64,000 bases of DNA from Eleginops maclovinus (Eukaryota > Chordata > Actinopteri > Perciformes > Eleginopidae). This document shows positions 26,163 to 39,321 of this stretch, one piece after another. Position numbers and translations under genes: made by a program. Positions within the stretch are counted from its first letter, which is position 1; every line of letters starts with the position of its first letter. The stretch is from the NCBI RefSeq assembly GCF_036324505.1, contig NC_086370.1, forward strand, positions 13,130,512 through 13,194,511, given 5' to 3'. The notes beneath the pieces were generated by a model. The model made no database searches. It worked only from the letters and a program-made list of their open reading frames with translations, and was not told the origin of the DNA.

Positions 26163-26828
26163 TTTACGAAGTGTGTCTCAAATGGTTTGACTTTTTTCTT
26201 GAAGTGTTAATCTGTTAAAAGTAGAAAGTATGTGGTTATTTACATTCACCCAGTAGACCAGACAACTGTCTGCACACATACAGGAAATTACTTGTTTATA
26301 AAACTCTGGGTTCAAAATTCTCTTGGGAGTTGCAGAAAAAAAACAGCAGAAGAAAAAATGATTATCATCATGCATTACATTTTTGCTTCTCACATTTTTT
26401 TTTATATGAAATTGCAAAAGAAGGATGTTAGTCAGAATACCTCCCTCTAACTTCAACAGAATATTATGTTTCATACTGTTTTAATCATAAAAGGAAATAC
26501 ACTCAGTATACACTCCTGCCATACAGTTTCTTTGAAACAATCCAAAAGAACGATAGCATCTATTCTTTTAATACTATGCATTATTAAGCTCAGTGTAGTT
26601 TATCCACCTAAAGCAAGGCTCATTTTAGATTTCAGTGCTATATAAGTCAGTAGTGCATCAACATATTATTATGCAGGCACTAAAATGGAATATACTACAA
26701 TATGTTAATCTTTAAGTGTTTATCAGCCTGACAGCAAAACGAAAGTATGAAAGACTGGGGTAAAGAGTGTGTAGATGGCGAGCCATCTGAAGACAGTGAT
26801 AGGTTGGTTCTAGCCAATAGTGTCTCTG
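26163..26828. other. chuk-7SK intergenic region
   Basis: AT-rich sequence with no exon-like structure. Its right end leads into the 7SK distal element. Confidence 0.5.
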
Positions 26829-26859
26829 ATTTACATATTGTCGCTAAGCATCATGGGAA
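26829..26859 (+). promoter_or_regulatory. rn7sk: 7SK distal sequence element (octamer + ZNF143/Staf site)
   Basis: ATTTACAT at 26829-26836 is one mismatch from the Oct-1 octamer. 26842-26859 reads TTCCCATGATGCTTAGCG on the minus strand, a close match to the ZNF143/Staf consensus. The pair lies 205-235 bp upstream of the 7SK start, where type 3 Pol III promoters carry their distal element. Confidence 0.75.
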
Positions 26860-26996
26860 ATTGACTTGCTGATCGCATTTAAAGAATATTGTCCGCTTCT
26901 ACTATAACTTTAACATATTTTACATCTTTTAAGCCACATACGCATAGCATGAGAACTTTATACGTAACAAAGAAGACGTTCCTCGTTGACAGCATG

Positions 26997-27014
26997 ACAC
27001 CATGACAGTAAACG
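26997..27014 (+). promoter_or_regulatory. rn7sk: 7SK proximal sequence element
   Basis: ACACCATGACAGTAAACG spans -67 to -50 relative to the 7SK start and resembles the vertebrate PSE bound by SNAPc (CACC-AT...GT-AA). Its spacing to the TATA element is right for a Pol III rather than a Pol II snRNA promoter. Confidence 0.7.
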
Positions 27015-27032
27015 GTTGTACGTTACTGCCTC

Positions 27033-27039
27033 ATATAAC
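27033..27039 (+). promoter_or_regulatory. rn7sk: 7SK TATA element
   Basis: ATATAAC is centred at about -28 relative to the 7SK start. A TATA box with an upstream PSE commits a vertebrate snRNA promoter to RNA polymerase III. Confidence 0.7.
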
Positions 27040-27063
27040 AACCACGCCTCCTCCTTTATACTT

Positions 27064-27387
27064 GGATGTGAGGGCGATCTGGCTGCGACATCTGTCACCC
27101 CATTGATCGCTAGGGTTTATTCGGCTGATCTGGCTGGCTAGGCGGGTGTCCCCTTCCTCCCTCACCGCTCCATGTGTGTCCCTCCCGACGCCCCGCGCTC
27201 GGTGGAAGAGGACTCGGTCCCCCCGGCGGATGATGACCATCTCTCGGTGTACCAGTAGCTGCGCTCCCCTGCTAGAACCTCCAAACAAGCTCAAGGCCCA
27301 TTTGTAGGAGAAACGTAGGGAAGTTAAGCTCCAAGCGTCAGACACATCCAAATGAGGCGCTGCACGTGGCAGTCTGCCTTACTTTTT
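27064..27387 (+). ncRNA. rn7sk: 7SK small nuclear RNA
   Basis: 7SK is a Pol III transcript that holds P-TEFb inactive with HEXIM, LARP7 and MEPCE. The 5' end GGATGTGAGGGCGATCTGGC matches human 7SK. The paired GATC motifs of the HEXIM-binding 5' hairpin (27075-27078 and 27105-27108) are kept. Further long matches include GGCTAGGCGGGTGTCCCCTT, GTAGCTGCGCTCCCCTGCTA, ACACATCCAAATGAGGCGCT and the 3' hairpin stem GTGGCAGTCTGCC bound by LARP7. The length is about 324 nt against 331 in human, with most differences in the middle near 27200-27250. A T5 terminator closes it. With its own DSE, PSE and TATA this looks like a functional gene and not a retrocopy. The GC-rich open frame on the minus strand here is not a protein. 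Confidence 0.95.
27383..27387 (+). terminator. rn7sk: Pol III T-run terminator of 7SK
   Basis: TTTTT directly follows the 3' hairpin and AC, as expected for Pol III termination at the mature 7SK end. Confidence 0.85.
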
Positions 27388-27540
27388 CGTCTTTAGTTTT
27401 ACATCTGTATACTTTTTCCACACATTTCATTTTTACTTTATTTTTTAGTTCTAATTATTTGTTTAGCATCTCTTTGTATTTCGCTGTTGCAACACAAATA
27501 TTTCCCAGTTTGGGATAAATAAAGATGATTCTGATATTAT

Positions 27541-27766
27541 CACACTAAAATCATCAAGAAAAGTACTCAGATCTTGTACTAAAGTCAAAGTAGCAGTACC
27601 ATAATGTAGGAATTATCTCTGAAATGTAATGGGGTAGAAGTAAAAACTAGCAGAAAATGTAAATACTTAAGTAAAGTCCCTCAATGTTGTACTTAAGTAC
27701 AGCACTTCTACTCACTTAGTTAGTAAGTAAATCTACTTCGTTAGTTTACACAGTTTACACCACTGA
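27541..27766. mobile_element. hAT-like nonautonomous fragment
   Basis: The sequence is rich in AAGTACTTAAGTA-type blocks. On the minus strand it begins CAGTGGTGTAAACTGTGTAA at 27766, like the CAGNGGTG terminal repeats of fish hAT (Tol2-type) elements. It is decayed and carries no transposase. Confidence 0.5.
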
Positions 27767-27999
27767 AGATCATCCAACAACATTTTACCTTTATGGCATA
27801 AACGAATAAAGTAGAGTGATTTAGACGGGGAATGTTCTCCATTGTGTATTATTAAGTATTTATGCATGTTTAATGCATTGTATTTGTTTAAATGAAATAC
27901 ATGTTAAAAACATATTTAATCTCTTTAAAACGAGAGAATATTTTTTATTTGACGTGTACTTGATTTATTTTCACCAGTTTGAATAAATAGTGCAATAAT

Positions 28000-28202
28000 C
28001 TAATGTTTCCGACAGCCCCTGAACGCAACATAATGTAACAAGTAAAACCGAGAGCTAAACCTGAGGGAGGCGGGCTGAGGGGGACGGTGAATGATAAGAC
28101 CAGAAGGGGATACGCTTCGTTACAGTGGTAATCTTATTTATCATAACCAGCCATATATTCTTACGCGTAAATGTTCGTAGTTTGATTGAAGCGTTGTACC
28201 AG
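28000..28202 (+). promoter_or_regulatory. erlin1: erlin1 promoter and noncoding first exon
   Basis: Relatively CpG-rich sequence ends in a strong donor ACCAG|GTAAGT at 28202/28203. Its partner acceptor is CCCTCTAG just before 29063, 15 bp upstream of the ATG. This fits a 5' UTR exon spliced to the first coding exon across an intron of about 860 bp. Confidence 0.55.
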
Positions 28203-28949
28203 GTAAGTTAACTCATAAAGCTTTACGCTAGCAGCATAGCAAAGTTAGCATTAAGCTAACATTACTGACGGAGTTGCTGACTTCCAAACCCAACCCGAAC
28301 GGAAAGCTAGCTAGCTTAACGAGCTAACACTAGCCAGGTTATCGTTAACGAATGAATTGTGTGTCAGCCTTTGTTGTAACCATCTCAGCGCAAAAACCCT
28401 CGGTTCAATATGTTTATTTTATTAAAGGAGACATTGCTCCATATGTTGACAGAGAGGTGATTCGCTTTTTTCCTGCAATATTTGTATTCTACACGACAGC
28501 TAATGGTGTATTTTAGCATTACCGTTAGTGTATAACATACTATGAAAGCACTCACGTTGGGATTAAACCTCGCTGTCACATTAGCATGAAGAATAAACTT
28601 ACTGCAGAAGCGTTTACATGTTAAATAAAGTACGTTGAAAGACTGGGATGTGCTCAAGTAACGCATTTGACCTAGGTGCACCTGTGTTGGGATCAACTAA
28701 GGAAACATCTCCCTTTCTCAACCTCAGTCTGGTGTTGATAACTGACAGTCATATACAATATGCAAGCTATGAGACGCATGTATAATGTTTTAGAACAAGA
28801 CTTCCTGGGCTGTTAATTTAAAAAAAGAAATACACAACTACAGTGAATCTGAAGAGTGATAGTGCATTACTAATTTCAGAGCATTTACTTAATCTCGCTT
28901 GCTAACGAAGACTGAGACTTCAGAGTTTTTATTACCATGCCTTTAGAGT

Positions 28950-29000
28950 AAAGAGTAGTAAGTCTACAAATTCAACATGCTTGTAGACTTACTACTCTTT
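28950..29000. repeat. perfect 20-bp inverted repeat in erlin1 intron 1
   Basis: AAAGAGTAGTAAGTCTACAA at 28950-28969 is the exact reverse complement of 28981-29000, with an 11-nt loop between. Complementarity stops abruptly on both sides. It could be the core of a fold-back element or an RNA hairpin. Confidence 0.9.
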
Positions 29001-29077
29001 CTTACAATTTGGCTTGATTGTATAAATATTCTGTATGTTTATGCTTTTTCTCTCCCTCTAGGTGAGTTCTAGCAAGG

Positions 29078-32000
29078 ATGACGATGCCGCACGTAGGGGC
29101 AATTTTTGGAGCAATAGCTGGAGTGATGGCCATCATGCTGCACTCCTCTATTCACAAGATAGAAGAAGGACACCTCGCTGTGTACTACAGGTATCAGACC
29201 CGTTATATTGTATCTGTGCCTGACAGTAATTACAATTATGTACCAAGAAGATGACATGGCATTTGTTTGTTAGATTGTATCGTGCATGTAAATTTATCTC
29301 GGATATGGAAATATAATCATAGAGTTTGCATGCTCCAAACTTGCTCGACCAAAGAGAGAAAAAGAAAAGAGGCTGTCAGCTCAGAATGGTCCAGTCCAAA
29401 TGGGTGCATGTTCTTACAACTGTCTGACTTTTTACAAATGATTTAAATGTGTGAGAAAAAACAGTGGTTAATAATATACTCTACTGGTTTCTGCATGGAA
29501 GTGAAACCTCATGGAAATTAAATGAGTAGAATTTCACAACTATAATATATGGCCTATAACTTCAGATATTAAACCATAACTCTTAAGAGTGGTCATTGTA
29601 TGGACAGAATAACAGAAACACCCTGTAACGTAAAGCAATGACATAACAAATGCATAATAACTGTTACACCTGAATCAGCCTTTCAGTCCCATCTCTTTTT
29701 TCCACTGTGGTGCATAATATGATGTTGAGATGGCCAAATCATTTGTTTCTATTTATTTTAGGGGTGGAGCATTGCTGACTACTCCCAACGGTCCTGGATA
29801 TCACATTATGATGCCTTTCATTACCACCTTCAGATCAGTGCAGGTAAACTAACCTTTCAGCCCTGACCTGTTAGCTGAGTTAGCATAGCCATGTGCAATG
29901 TAAGATTCAACCAGAAGGCGTTGGCTGATGCATGAAATCCAGAAAGAGATCTTCTATAAATAAATCAGCAGCAGTATGCAAACAGTTGCAATTCACCCAT
30001 GACTGCAGTGTATCTATTTTACACCGAGTGTATGCATGTTTTTTTGTACAAATTTGAAAATAATATAATCTTTTAAATGTGACAAACTAAATGGAATACA
30101 TTTGTTATGCCACAGAGACCTTTGTTATTTGTACTTCCATATAATAGTATGACAATAGTTAGGTTAAAGACTGTTTTTCACTTTAAATGACATTGAATAA
30201 TAATCCACGTAATAAATCCAAAATCAGATTTTGTTGGCATGAAAAAGGTAATTCCAGAAACATGAAAGCTAACTTGTTTTTTTCACTTGGTTAGTGATTG
30301 AACATCAATAATAAAATACTTTGACACTAATCTTAGGTCAAGATCCTCTGCCTATCTCTCTTCTCATGCTCAGGGCTTAGTCAACATTGCATGGCCCATT
30401 TGAATTATCTTTGAATAAACATCATTTTGTTAAACATCCTATTTCACAAAGTTAGTTATGAACTTTTACCATTTTAAAGTTAATATGTCACCTGTTTGGA
30501 TATTGGCATATTGTCTTTGGTTAACTTTAAACAAACATGAACTTTATCTAGTATTCTTTTAGGAACAACCTGGAAAATGTATCATGTCTCATTTTAAACC
30601 CAGAAACATAAAAGGATCTGCGTAGAAGGAGAAACATCTTTAGCATTATCGGATCATGTGTGATCCGATGCTTTGATTATCATTGATTTTTGATTTGTGT
30701 TTCAGACTACTCTTCAAACTGACGAGATCAAGAATGTGCCTTGTGGAACAAGGTAGAGCCGAGTTTATTGATGTAGCTGTTAGAAATTGATCACTCATTC
30801 GTGAAGATGATTATTTTTTAAACTATGTTTTATTTTCCTCACAGCGGTGGTGTTATGATCTATTTCGACAGAATAGAAGTGGTTAACATGCTCGTCCCTT
30901 CAGCAGGTACAACACGTTATAATTGCAAAAGTTCCTCCTGTGGTTGAAACATTGACTGTGCCAGCTGCTTGGCATTTGAACAACTGTTGCATTTGTTACT
31001 TTGTTCGCAGTGGTGGAAATTGTGAGGAACTATACAGCGGATTATGACAAAACACTAATTTTCAACAAAATTCACCATGAACTCAACCAGTTCTGCAGTG
31101 TGCACACATTACAGGAAGTCTACATCGAGTTGTTTGGTGAGTCTGCCTTCAGCATAAACTGTTTCATTTTGATGCAATGCATAAGAGTTCCTAAAATGTG
31201 ATACCTAGCATGTTGTGTATTCAAACAGCTGTTTGTATTTGTTTTTCAGACATAATAGATGAGAACCTGAAGACTGCTTTACAGAAAGATCTTACTGTCA
31301 TGGCGCCTGGACTCACAATTCAGGTAATCAAACGAATGCGATCATAACTTGAGTGGCATACTACATAAAAAGACTTTGATTCAAGTCACAGTTACAGCAG
31401 TAACAGTTGTATCTGCTGGGGATATGAGGCAGCTACGGACCAATCAGCTCATTCAGCTGCTGTGTTGACACTCACTATCAGAGTGAGTGAAAGCGAAACA
31501 AAAATCCAGATTAATCTGGTCAAAATGGAGACATTGACTTCAGAAACATACCAGAAATTAAATCATTGTTTTGTTCTGCCTTGTGTTCCATACACCGCCT
31601 TGTAACAAATCCCACACATTATTTGTTGTATGCTCCTCATTGGATTCTTTTAACCGAAGTGTTCCCTAGCAGCTGAATAGCTTTAACCATTTCATGTTGA
31701 CTAAAGGCTCTCTTTCCATCATCTTGGCTTGAGCTCAACTTACCGTAACACAGCCTGGCTGAGAGGGGGTTTTGGCTTTTAGAGAGGAGTGAAAGTCCAC
31801 CTTGTGATTAATAACACAAGAGTACATTGTTAAAAAACACAATAAAAGTTGTAACTCAATTTATCTGATCTTTTCATGCGTTTGCAGATGTGATTTTGGG
31901 CAACGGGTTAAATCTATATTTTTCTCTTTTCATTCCCTCACACCGTTTCAACATCCTGATGAAGGCAGTTCGTGTTACCAAGCCAAAGATCCCTGAATCT

Positions 32001-33706
32001 ATCAGGAGGAACTTCGAGCTCATGTGAGTGTGTAAATCTGTATTCCCTGGCGCAGTCTTGGTGCATGTTTCAATTTCTCTCCTGTTACCCACCCACTCAG
32101 TTCAAGTAAGACCGCACAGAAAGGAAAATATTTTCAAAATCCTTTTTTTCTGTGTATCTCAGGGAGGCGGAGAAGACCCGTCTGATGATAACAGCACAGA
32201 CTCAGAGGGTGGTGGAAAAAGAGGCAGAGACTGAGAGGAAGAGGGCCATTATTGGTAAATGTGATGTTTCTTTACTGTAAATCAGCCAGAAAGGGTTTTT
32301 ATTTGCTTAACAGTTTTGAGCTGCTTCCCCTTAAGTCCTTCATGTGTGACCCTGGTGTACAGCTGTTAACACTCGTATGTTTTTCCATCACACAGAGGCT
32401 CAGAAAGTGGCTCTGGTAGCAGAGATCCAGTTCCAGCAGAAGGTGATGGAGAAAGAGACGGAGAAGAAGATCTCCGAAATCGAGGGTCAGCTTTTACTTT
32501 TGTCCTGTCAGATGGATGTGTGTGTTCCTGTAAGCAGTGGAGACTGGTCTGTCATGTGTCCGTCTTATTCAACAACACTGTGTCTTTGTTTCAGATTCTG
32601 CCTTCTTGGCCAGGGAGAGGGCTAGAGCTGATGCAGAATATTATACTGCTGCCAAGTTTGCTGAATCAAACAGGGTAAAGAGACGCTGTTGGCATCATTT
32701 CACACAAATACTTCTAATGGCTTTTTATATAACCATATATCTACTTTTCTGTCGATGTGTTGTGGTTGAGGCAAAGCTGCTCTGAAATTATTCAGTTTAA
32801 AGCATCATTAATGCAAATAGCCCTTCTGAAATGCCGTTAGTCTGCCAAGTTTGGCCCACCAATACTGACACTTGAAGAGATGCACACCGTATTTGGTCAC
32901 ATGTGTGCAGCTGAGGATGATCAAGCTAAACAGGTTTGACTATTTTCTCCCACATTTCTACCTGCCTGTGCTGTTGAATCCCTTTTCCTAACTTAAAGGA
33001 ATCATTTGCCACAAAATCCCCTGGTATTTTATTTGCTCATCACTGCGGTTGCTAATTTTAGCAATGCTAATTTGATGTTATTTGTGCTCTGAGCCCAGCT
33101 CTCTGAAAAGCATTTTCCCCTCAAGAACCAAGGTAACGAGGGTGAGTAACTGCCGGGGAAGTATTATACTATACCAAACCAGTTTTGCTTTTTGCAACAT
33201 TACGATAGGCTGCTCTGATGAACCATTGTCCCCTGAGCTGAATCCGACCCTGAAGCAACTCCTGTTATGCGCAGTGTATTTAATATGTTGGAGTAAGTTA
33301 CTGCTGTTGTGTGCTGTAGCACCTCAGCGCTTCCCTCTGAATGTAGATGATATCAACCTCCTCCACACTCCTGAATTCACTCTTTTTTTTTATAGAACCA
33401 AACGCTCCACAGGCGAGCCATCTGCAATGTTACATCCACTCTAACAATGCTGTAAATCCTCAGGTCACATTTAGATTCATACCAGAAGGGATCATGAGCC
33501 CTAACCCTATCCCATATCACTGTCTTTCTTCTCCGTGTACGCAGGTGAAGTTAACCCCGGAGTACCTGGAGCTGATGAAGTACCAAGCCATAGCAACTAA
33601 CAGTAAGATCTACTTCGGCCAGGACATCCCGAACATGTTTGTAGAGGGAACCAACAACCCCCATAAGTCAGAGGCCCCCCCCCACGACGCTCAGACAGAG
33701 CACTGA
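29078..33706 (+). CDS. erlin1: erlin-1 (ER lipid raft-associated SPFH protein)
   Basis: Erlins form large ER-membrane complexes that recruit RNF170 for degradation of activated IP3 receptors and influence sterol regulation. Exons: 29078-29190, 29762-29843, 30706-30752, 30845-30906, 31011-31136, 31250-31323, 31965-32023, 32163-32254, 32396-32485, 32595-32674, 33545-33706; 987 nt, 328 residues. An N-terminal membrane segment (about residues 6-22) precedes the [19 protein letters not shown] block and the SPFH domain. The glycosylation sequon N108-Y-T is at the human position. A charged coiled-coil ([25 protein letters not shown]) and the [15 protein letters not shown] oligomerisation segment follow. 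The tail after [13 protein letters not shown] sequence is shorter than human. Order after chuk supports erlin1 over erlin2. A second ATG lies two codons in. Confidence 0.95.
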
Positions 33707-34114
33707 ACTGCAGATGACGGGAGGGATAGCTTTGCAGCTGGTTTGGTGAATAATAAGGCACTAAATGGCAAAGAAAGAGTGGGAAAGATTGAGGACAAGC
33801 AGAAGTGAGAGCAACGAAAAGCGAGATAAAAGGGAACGTTTTTTTTTTTTAACCTTCTAATCTTTTAGGAGGACAAGTTTTAGAAAGGAGAATGATGCCA
33901 TAGTGAAAAATTAACAGCATTTTAATGCTTATGCCTGAGAAAGCGACAACAAGAAGTCGCCCTGATTTACATGTGCTTGCAATCAGTGCAGTGATTCACT
34001 CTGCTGTGAGATCTGCATCCTTTCCGTGTGTTGTATGCAAGAGGAGAGATTAATGATTTTTTTAGAATGCATTTCTGGTTGAGCTGAACTGGAATCTAAC
34101 AGGTGACACTAATT

Positions 34115-34120
34115 AATAAA
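34115..34120 (+). terminator. erlin1: candidate erlin1 polyadenylation signal
   Basis: AATAAA lies about 410 bp past the erlin1 stop. More distal hexamers exist, for example near 34629, so alternative ends are possible. Confidence 0.5.
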
Positions 34121-35944
34121 AGCTGTATGGTTTGTCTAATTGTGGTGTGGGGAGGTAATCTTCTCGTGGGCTCTTCTCTCTCAACATGAGTCAGTGGGAG
34201 GACTGTTGAATCCCACTTCATATCAAACCGGTCCAGCTGGCTGAAATCCTACAGACATTAAAACTGAGATTTTTTCCAAACAATAGCATTCTAGAAAAAG
34301 TGACCTCACTTTGTTTTACTTTCCCCTGATTTTTGCATAGATCTCTACAGATACTCAAGTCTTTAAAGGTGGAGGTGTGTTGTGTGTTCAGAGTTTATAT
34401 AGTTAGTAAGCAGTGGTGTCAGATTAGTAGTAAAGCAGTTTATTTTCCGGTAGCTTGGTTAGTCTTTTGCTGTTCTTAAATATGTTTTAGTGCAGCTTCC
34501 TCAGAAGGACTTGAGATGCTTTACTAAAACCTGCTGTGGCATTTACTGTGAGTAAAAGGATCTCATCTTGTCCTCTTAAAGCTAATTTAAATCAATTGAA
34601 AATAAGGTAATTAATATTAGAGCGAACCAATAAAGCATTTGATTTATAGTGCCACAGGATGTTTCCGGATTTGTATTCCTCGTCAAGACGTCAGCACATC
34701 TTTCTTTCCTTCGTCTGGTTTTGATTGTTAGGGCCATCCATGCATGTGGAAATGTGTAGTGGTTTGATTCAGATGATATTTAGCGCCTGCAATTTTCTGC
34801 CAACTCTTGTTATGCAGCTTATTCAGATGTGGTGAAATGTAAATTCTCAGGAAATTGACTTTTATTTTGTTAAAGCAGTTGCTCAATGTTGCTGAAACAG
34901 AAGTACAAATAAAATTGGAGTCTGGTGACACAGTTTGGATAATCAAAGATTGGATTATCCACATTTTGAGGGCACCATGACTTTATTGTACCGTCTATTT
35001 GCAGTCGGTGCAAATAAGGTATTTGACAATAAGACAATGGCTCCTTTCCAATGGCAATGTTTATATTTTCCTGCAATCCAAGAATTGAAATGTAAAGTTT
35101 CCTCTTTCTTTGCTAAAGAAGGTCATTTTATTGCAACACAGCTCCTGATTACAGTATTCACTTAGAGAGAAATGAGTTAAACTTCTGTATGATAATATGA
35201 GTTCCAGTACTACACAACAACACGCTTTGGTTAATGCTGATGAAGCTTAAATAACATGCAAGTTGGTGCTAGTTACAATGATCTGTTTAAGCTTTTGGAT
35301 TTTGTTCAACTCTACTACATAATTCTTCCACTATCAGAATGCAAGCCTTAAATACTGATGGGTTAGCCTAGACTTAATTATTAAGTGATTCTTATATACT
35401 AAAAAGCTCAGTTTTAACTTAACTGTGAGACCTCTTCAGAGCTTGGATGTACATGATGAGCTGCGGCCTCATCAGACTGTGGAGACAGAACCAACAGTTG
35501 GTCCTTCAGGTGTTCGGAAGATGCCGTGATGTTTACTTGACCTACGATTGGCACTAAAGGCTGCACTCTGCTCTTGCTTTGGTGGTGGGTTCAAATAAAG
35601 ATGCAAAAGAGGGGAATTAATCACTCATGAAAATGATTTTTTTTTCTTCGTCTATATTTTGTACAATCTGTGAAAATTCAACATTATCTCCTTGTTTTAA
35701 AAGATTTATATGCAAAAATGTTTTCAAGTTTTGACAATGTTCTTATGTATAATAAAACCTATTTTGGTACCTCTCTTCTCCAACTGTGCTGCTTTGTGTG
35801 TGGACAGTGTGTAGTACAAGTATTCACCAGCAGGAGGAGAGCTAACTCCATCAATACTGACTCCTCTGCTCTTATAACTGAGACACGTGGTGATGGAACG
35901 ACAAAAGAGTATCAGTTTAATAAAGTTAAAGGGAACAATAAACA

Positions 35945-36190
35945 CCAACTTTAAGGTAGTGGGGACATAAGATGTTAATGGTAATGTAGTCGGTAAAGTA
36001 CTCTTAAGTTAAAAAAGCAGCGTAAAGATACTCAAATGAAGTAGTTCTGCATTAAACATGGTGTTCAGACGCAGTAAAAGTACAAACGTATTAGCATCAA
36101 AGTAAAATCAGTATGAAAAAGTACTTGTGCATAAGGTCACAAGTATTCTAATATATTATTGGATTATAATTACTGATGCAGCATGTAAAG
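35945..36190. mobile_element. hAT-like repeat fragment
   Basis: GTAAAAGTAC, AAAGTACTTGTGCATAA and CACAAGTATTCTAATATATT blocks are typical of decayed fish hAT-type nonautonomous elements, similar in style to the segment at 27541-27766. Boundaries are approximate. Confidence 0.45.
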
Positions 36191-36509
36191 GATCGAATAT
36201 AACATGACAATGTATTAGTTGAATTTAAAATTGTACTTGTCAAAACATTTGAAAAACAATGTTCATGTGTTGCACGGACTTATTTAGATATACGAGTGTT
36301 TGTGGCGACAAGAGGATAATTCAGTGAATTACTGAATATACACAATATATCACAATCTCTGTTGTTATAACCCACATCATGAGTTGTTAACATTACAACA
36401 ACAGAAATGTGTTTGTCAAGTCTGTAAAATGTTTATCCCAAGAGGCTGAATCTAAGCCTCAAGTCCTGTCCTCAGCAGTCAGCTGCTCACAAAGGCTTTC
36501 CAGGAAGTG

Positions 36510-36619
<110 letters not shown>

Positions 36620-39321
36620 CCACTGCCTGAATGACCATGAGGGATGGCTTCCTCTTATGACCTCCAGGCCTTAAACAGCCAAAACATCAGTACTCTCTTT
36701 CAGAGGGAGGGTGTTTAGTCTAAACCACATCTGGTTTTTCTGATGTCAAAATAAGTGAGAAATACGATCATAAAACATGTTTGTGGATAAATAAAATTCA
36801 CTCGTCCGCATCTTGTTGACTTAACTGGGTTTTTTTTGGGGAAGTCTGGGTAGATTACAAAGGGTGGTCTGATTTGATGTCAGGGGGTGCACACACATAT
36901 CAAGCTTGAAGCCCCCGCCTCACAGGAAGTGGTGCCAAGGTCACTTTTGCTGCTTCCTTTGGATGAGCCAGCACTTCTCTTTTCCTTCCTTTTGTCCCTG
37001 ATCCTCAGATCCAGCTTGAACCTCCTACCCTTGACTCCTCCCTGGATCTGTCCCTCCCCAGAGACAGAAGGGTGTGGTGGTCCCTCACGTGTAGGCCTAT
37101 AAATCTGATTCATCAGCTGCACTCAGCACCCTCACCAGTAGCTGCTCTGTTCTGCAGTGTATCTCACATTCCTATCCTATGTGTGTTTGCAATACTCACA
37201 CACATAAAAAGAGCTTTGGCTTTGTTTTTCATCAGCATGTTTCTCACTACATTTCTGTTGCAACTCTTAAGATGTAATTAGTAGTAGTCTAGTCAGCTGT
37301 AAAATGTAGGCGCTAAATGTATTTCTGTGCCTCATAAAGGTTTTCTTCTGGTTTATTCTCCTGTTGCAAATTATCACTTCGTCTTTCAATGTTACACACA
37401 AAGGTGAATTGACTCATCATTAAGGGTAATACTCTGCATGTGAAACATTTGTATTCCGTCCTCTAAAAAGACCTTTGTTTTGAGTAAAATACCCTGATTA
37501 TGTCATCAGGGTTACATTGAGTTAAGGCCTGGTCACACCATGTAAAACTGGTCAATTTTGTGGTAAGTTTCTCAGGGGTAAAGTCAACTTTGATGAAATG
37601 GAGGACGCTATTGTAGCTGATTAGCAGTGTGTCATCCAACTTTATTTAACATACTCTAATGGAGTATTAACTGCTTGAAACAGAGGTCTGTTGATGGTTT
37701 TAAAGACTTTCTGCAACAGTCGATAGAACATGTGTTTTGAATTAGTGAACTTATGTGAACTTACAGTAGAACTTGAGTAAATGGCCCAGGAGAGACATAA
37801 CAGGAAGAAGCTAGGAGCTGAATTGAATTAATAGCCGGTGCATGTCTTGGCTGGCTAGCGTGCTAGTAGTTAGCTTGCCAACTTCTTCATCACCTAACCA
37901 CAAAGTTTAGAGTGATGAAGGATGTTTTAAGTGCTAATGTAATAAAAAAAAACATCCTTACATTCAGCATGAGTGTATTTCTCTGAATACAAAGTAACTG
38001 TCTGAGACACTGTAACTTGGTCATACCCAGTACTACAATTCCCTTTGTGCTTATAGCCCCACAAGTTCCTCTGATTGACACACATTTCCTTCATTAAGGC
38101 TTATCAAAGGATGTTCGTTTTACATTTACTGCTGCTGCATTCACTTGCCTTAAATAAGATCCCTGATCCAAAGCTAGTTTATAAAACACTTTTTTTTGCT
38201 TAGTGTGCAGATGCTTTGATTGAGTTTGAAAGTGTATAGCTCCTACAATGTAGCTCAGTCGGATCCAGAGTGAGCTGTGTTCTTTATTTATCTATGTTTT
38301 CCGTAGGTATCAACACTAAAAACAGTGATTTTTACCTCAGTGTTATTTTATTTCTTTAGGTAAGCAGCAGCACAGTTACAGTTATATTGCTACAAGCGTG
38401 ATGATGGTGAGTGATGGTGAGTGATGGTGATAGATGATGTGAAGCTGATCAACAAGCAGGTGACCTGTCTCTTGTTATTCCACACCATCTGAGGGGGCAA
38501 CATCAAAGACAACCCAGGGACAGACACATACTTGACGGACAACATGGAGCAACCTGCCTAACCCTAATTTACTGGCCTTGGGGAAAGGGAAGTAAACTTT
38601 CAAAAGACAGACTGCAGGCTGTAGTTTATTACTATATATGGACTTCTGTTATCTTTATTGTGCGTTTATTCTGAAACGAATGCTTGAATCAGGGGGAAAT
38701 TAAGTTGTTATTAATAACTGCATTCTACTGTATATTTCTCCAGTATTCTCACCTAAACAGGAACAAGAGTTGCACAGAAAATGAATGATGTAATGTGTAG
38801 ACTTGCAGTGGGCAGTGACACAGTGACAGACACAGTGTTTATACTTAGCACTGCCTATCATTTGGTCTGGTTCATTTTAATAGTTTAATAGTCTGTTCAT
38901 TTGCTCCTCTTTACTCATGTTCAAAAAGACGATTTGGAAAAGGTTTAACTGATTTATTTAGCACTTGGAGGTCAGAAGGCAGTGTGAAGGCACAGACGGT
39001 CAAAGAGAACTGAACGTATCACATTCTACATAAAAAGCAACTGAATGTATTACATATTTAAAATGATCATGAACCTTTTAACAGAGAACGTACGAGATAA
39101 TATTTAATCATATTATATGCAATATCTGCACAAATAATTATATCATAGAGAAACTGATTTTGCACTGCCCTTGTTAAAAACATCATGTTTAAAAATATGC
39201 CAGATGTAAAAATTCGATAAATCTCTTGAACCATCATTTCACAACTCAACTTGGAAAACAAGTTTCTGTCTCACTGTTCTGTTACATTTCAAGTTTGATA
39301 CATATTAGAAATAATCTCAAG

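Noticed and set aside
27031..27351. GC-rich 106-codon open frame on the minus strand
   Set aside because: It is antisense to the 7SK RNA gene, which explains the conservation and composition.
37920..37965. Inverted repeat around AAGGATGTTTT / AAAACATCCTT
   Set aside because: Only 11 bp with an A-rich spacer; expected by chance in AT-rich DNA of this length.
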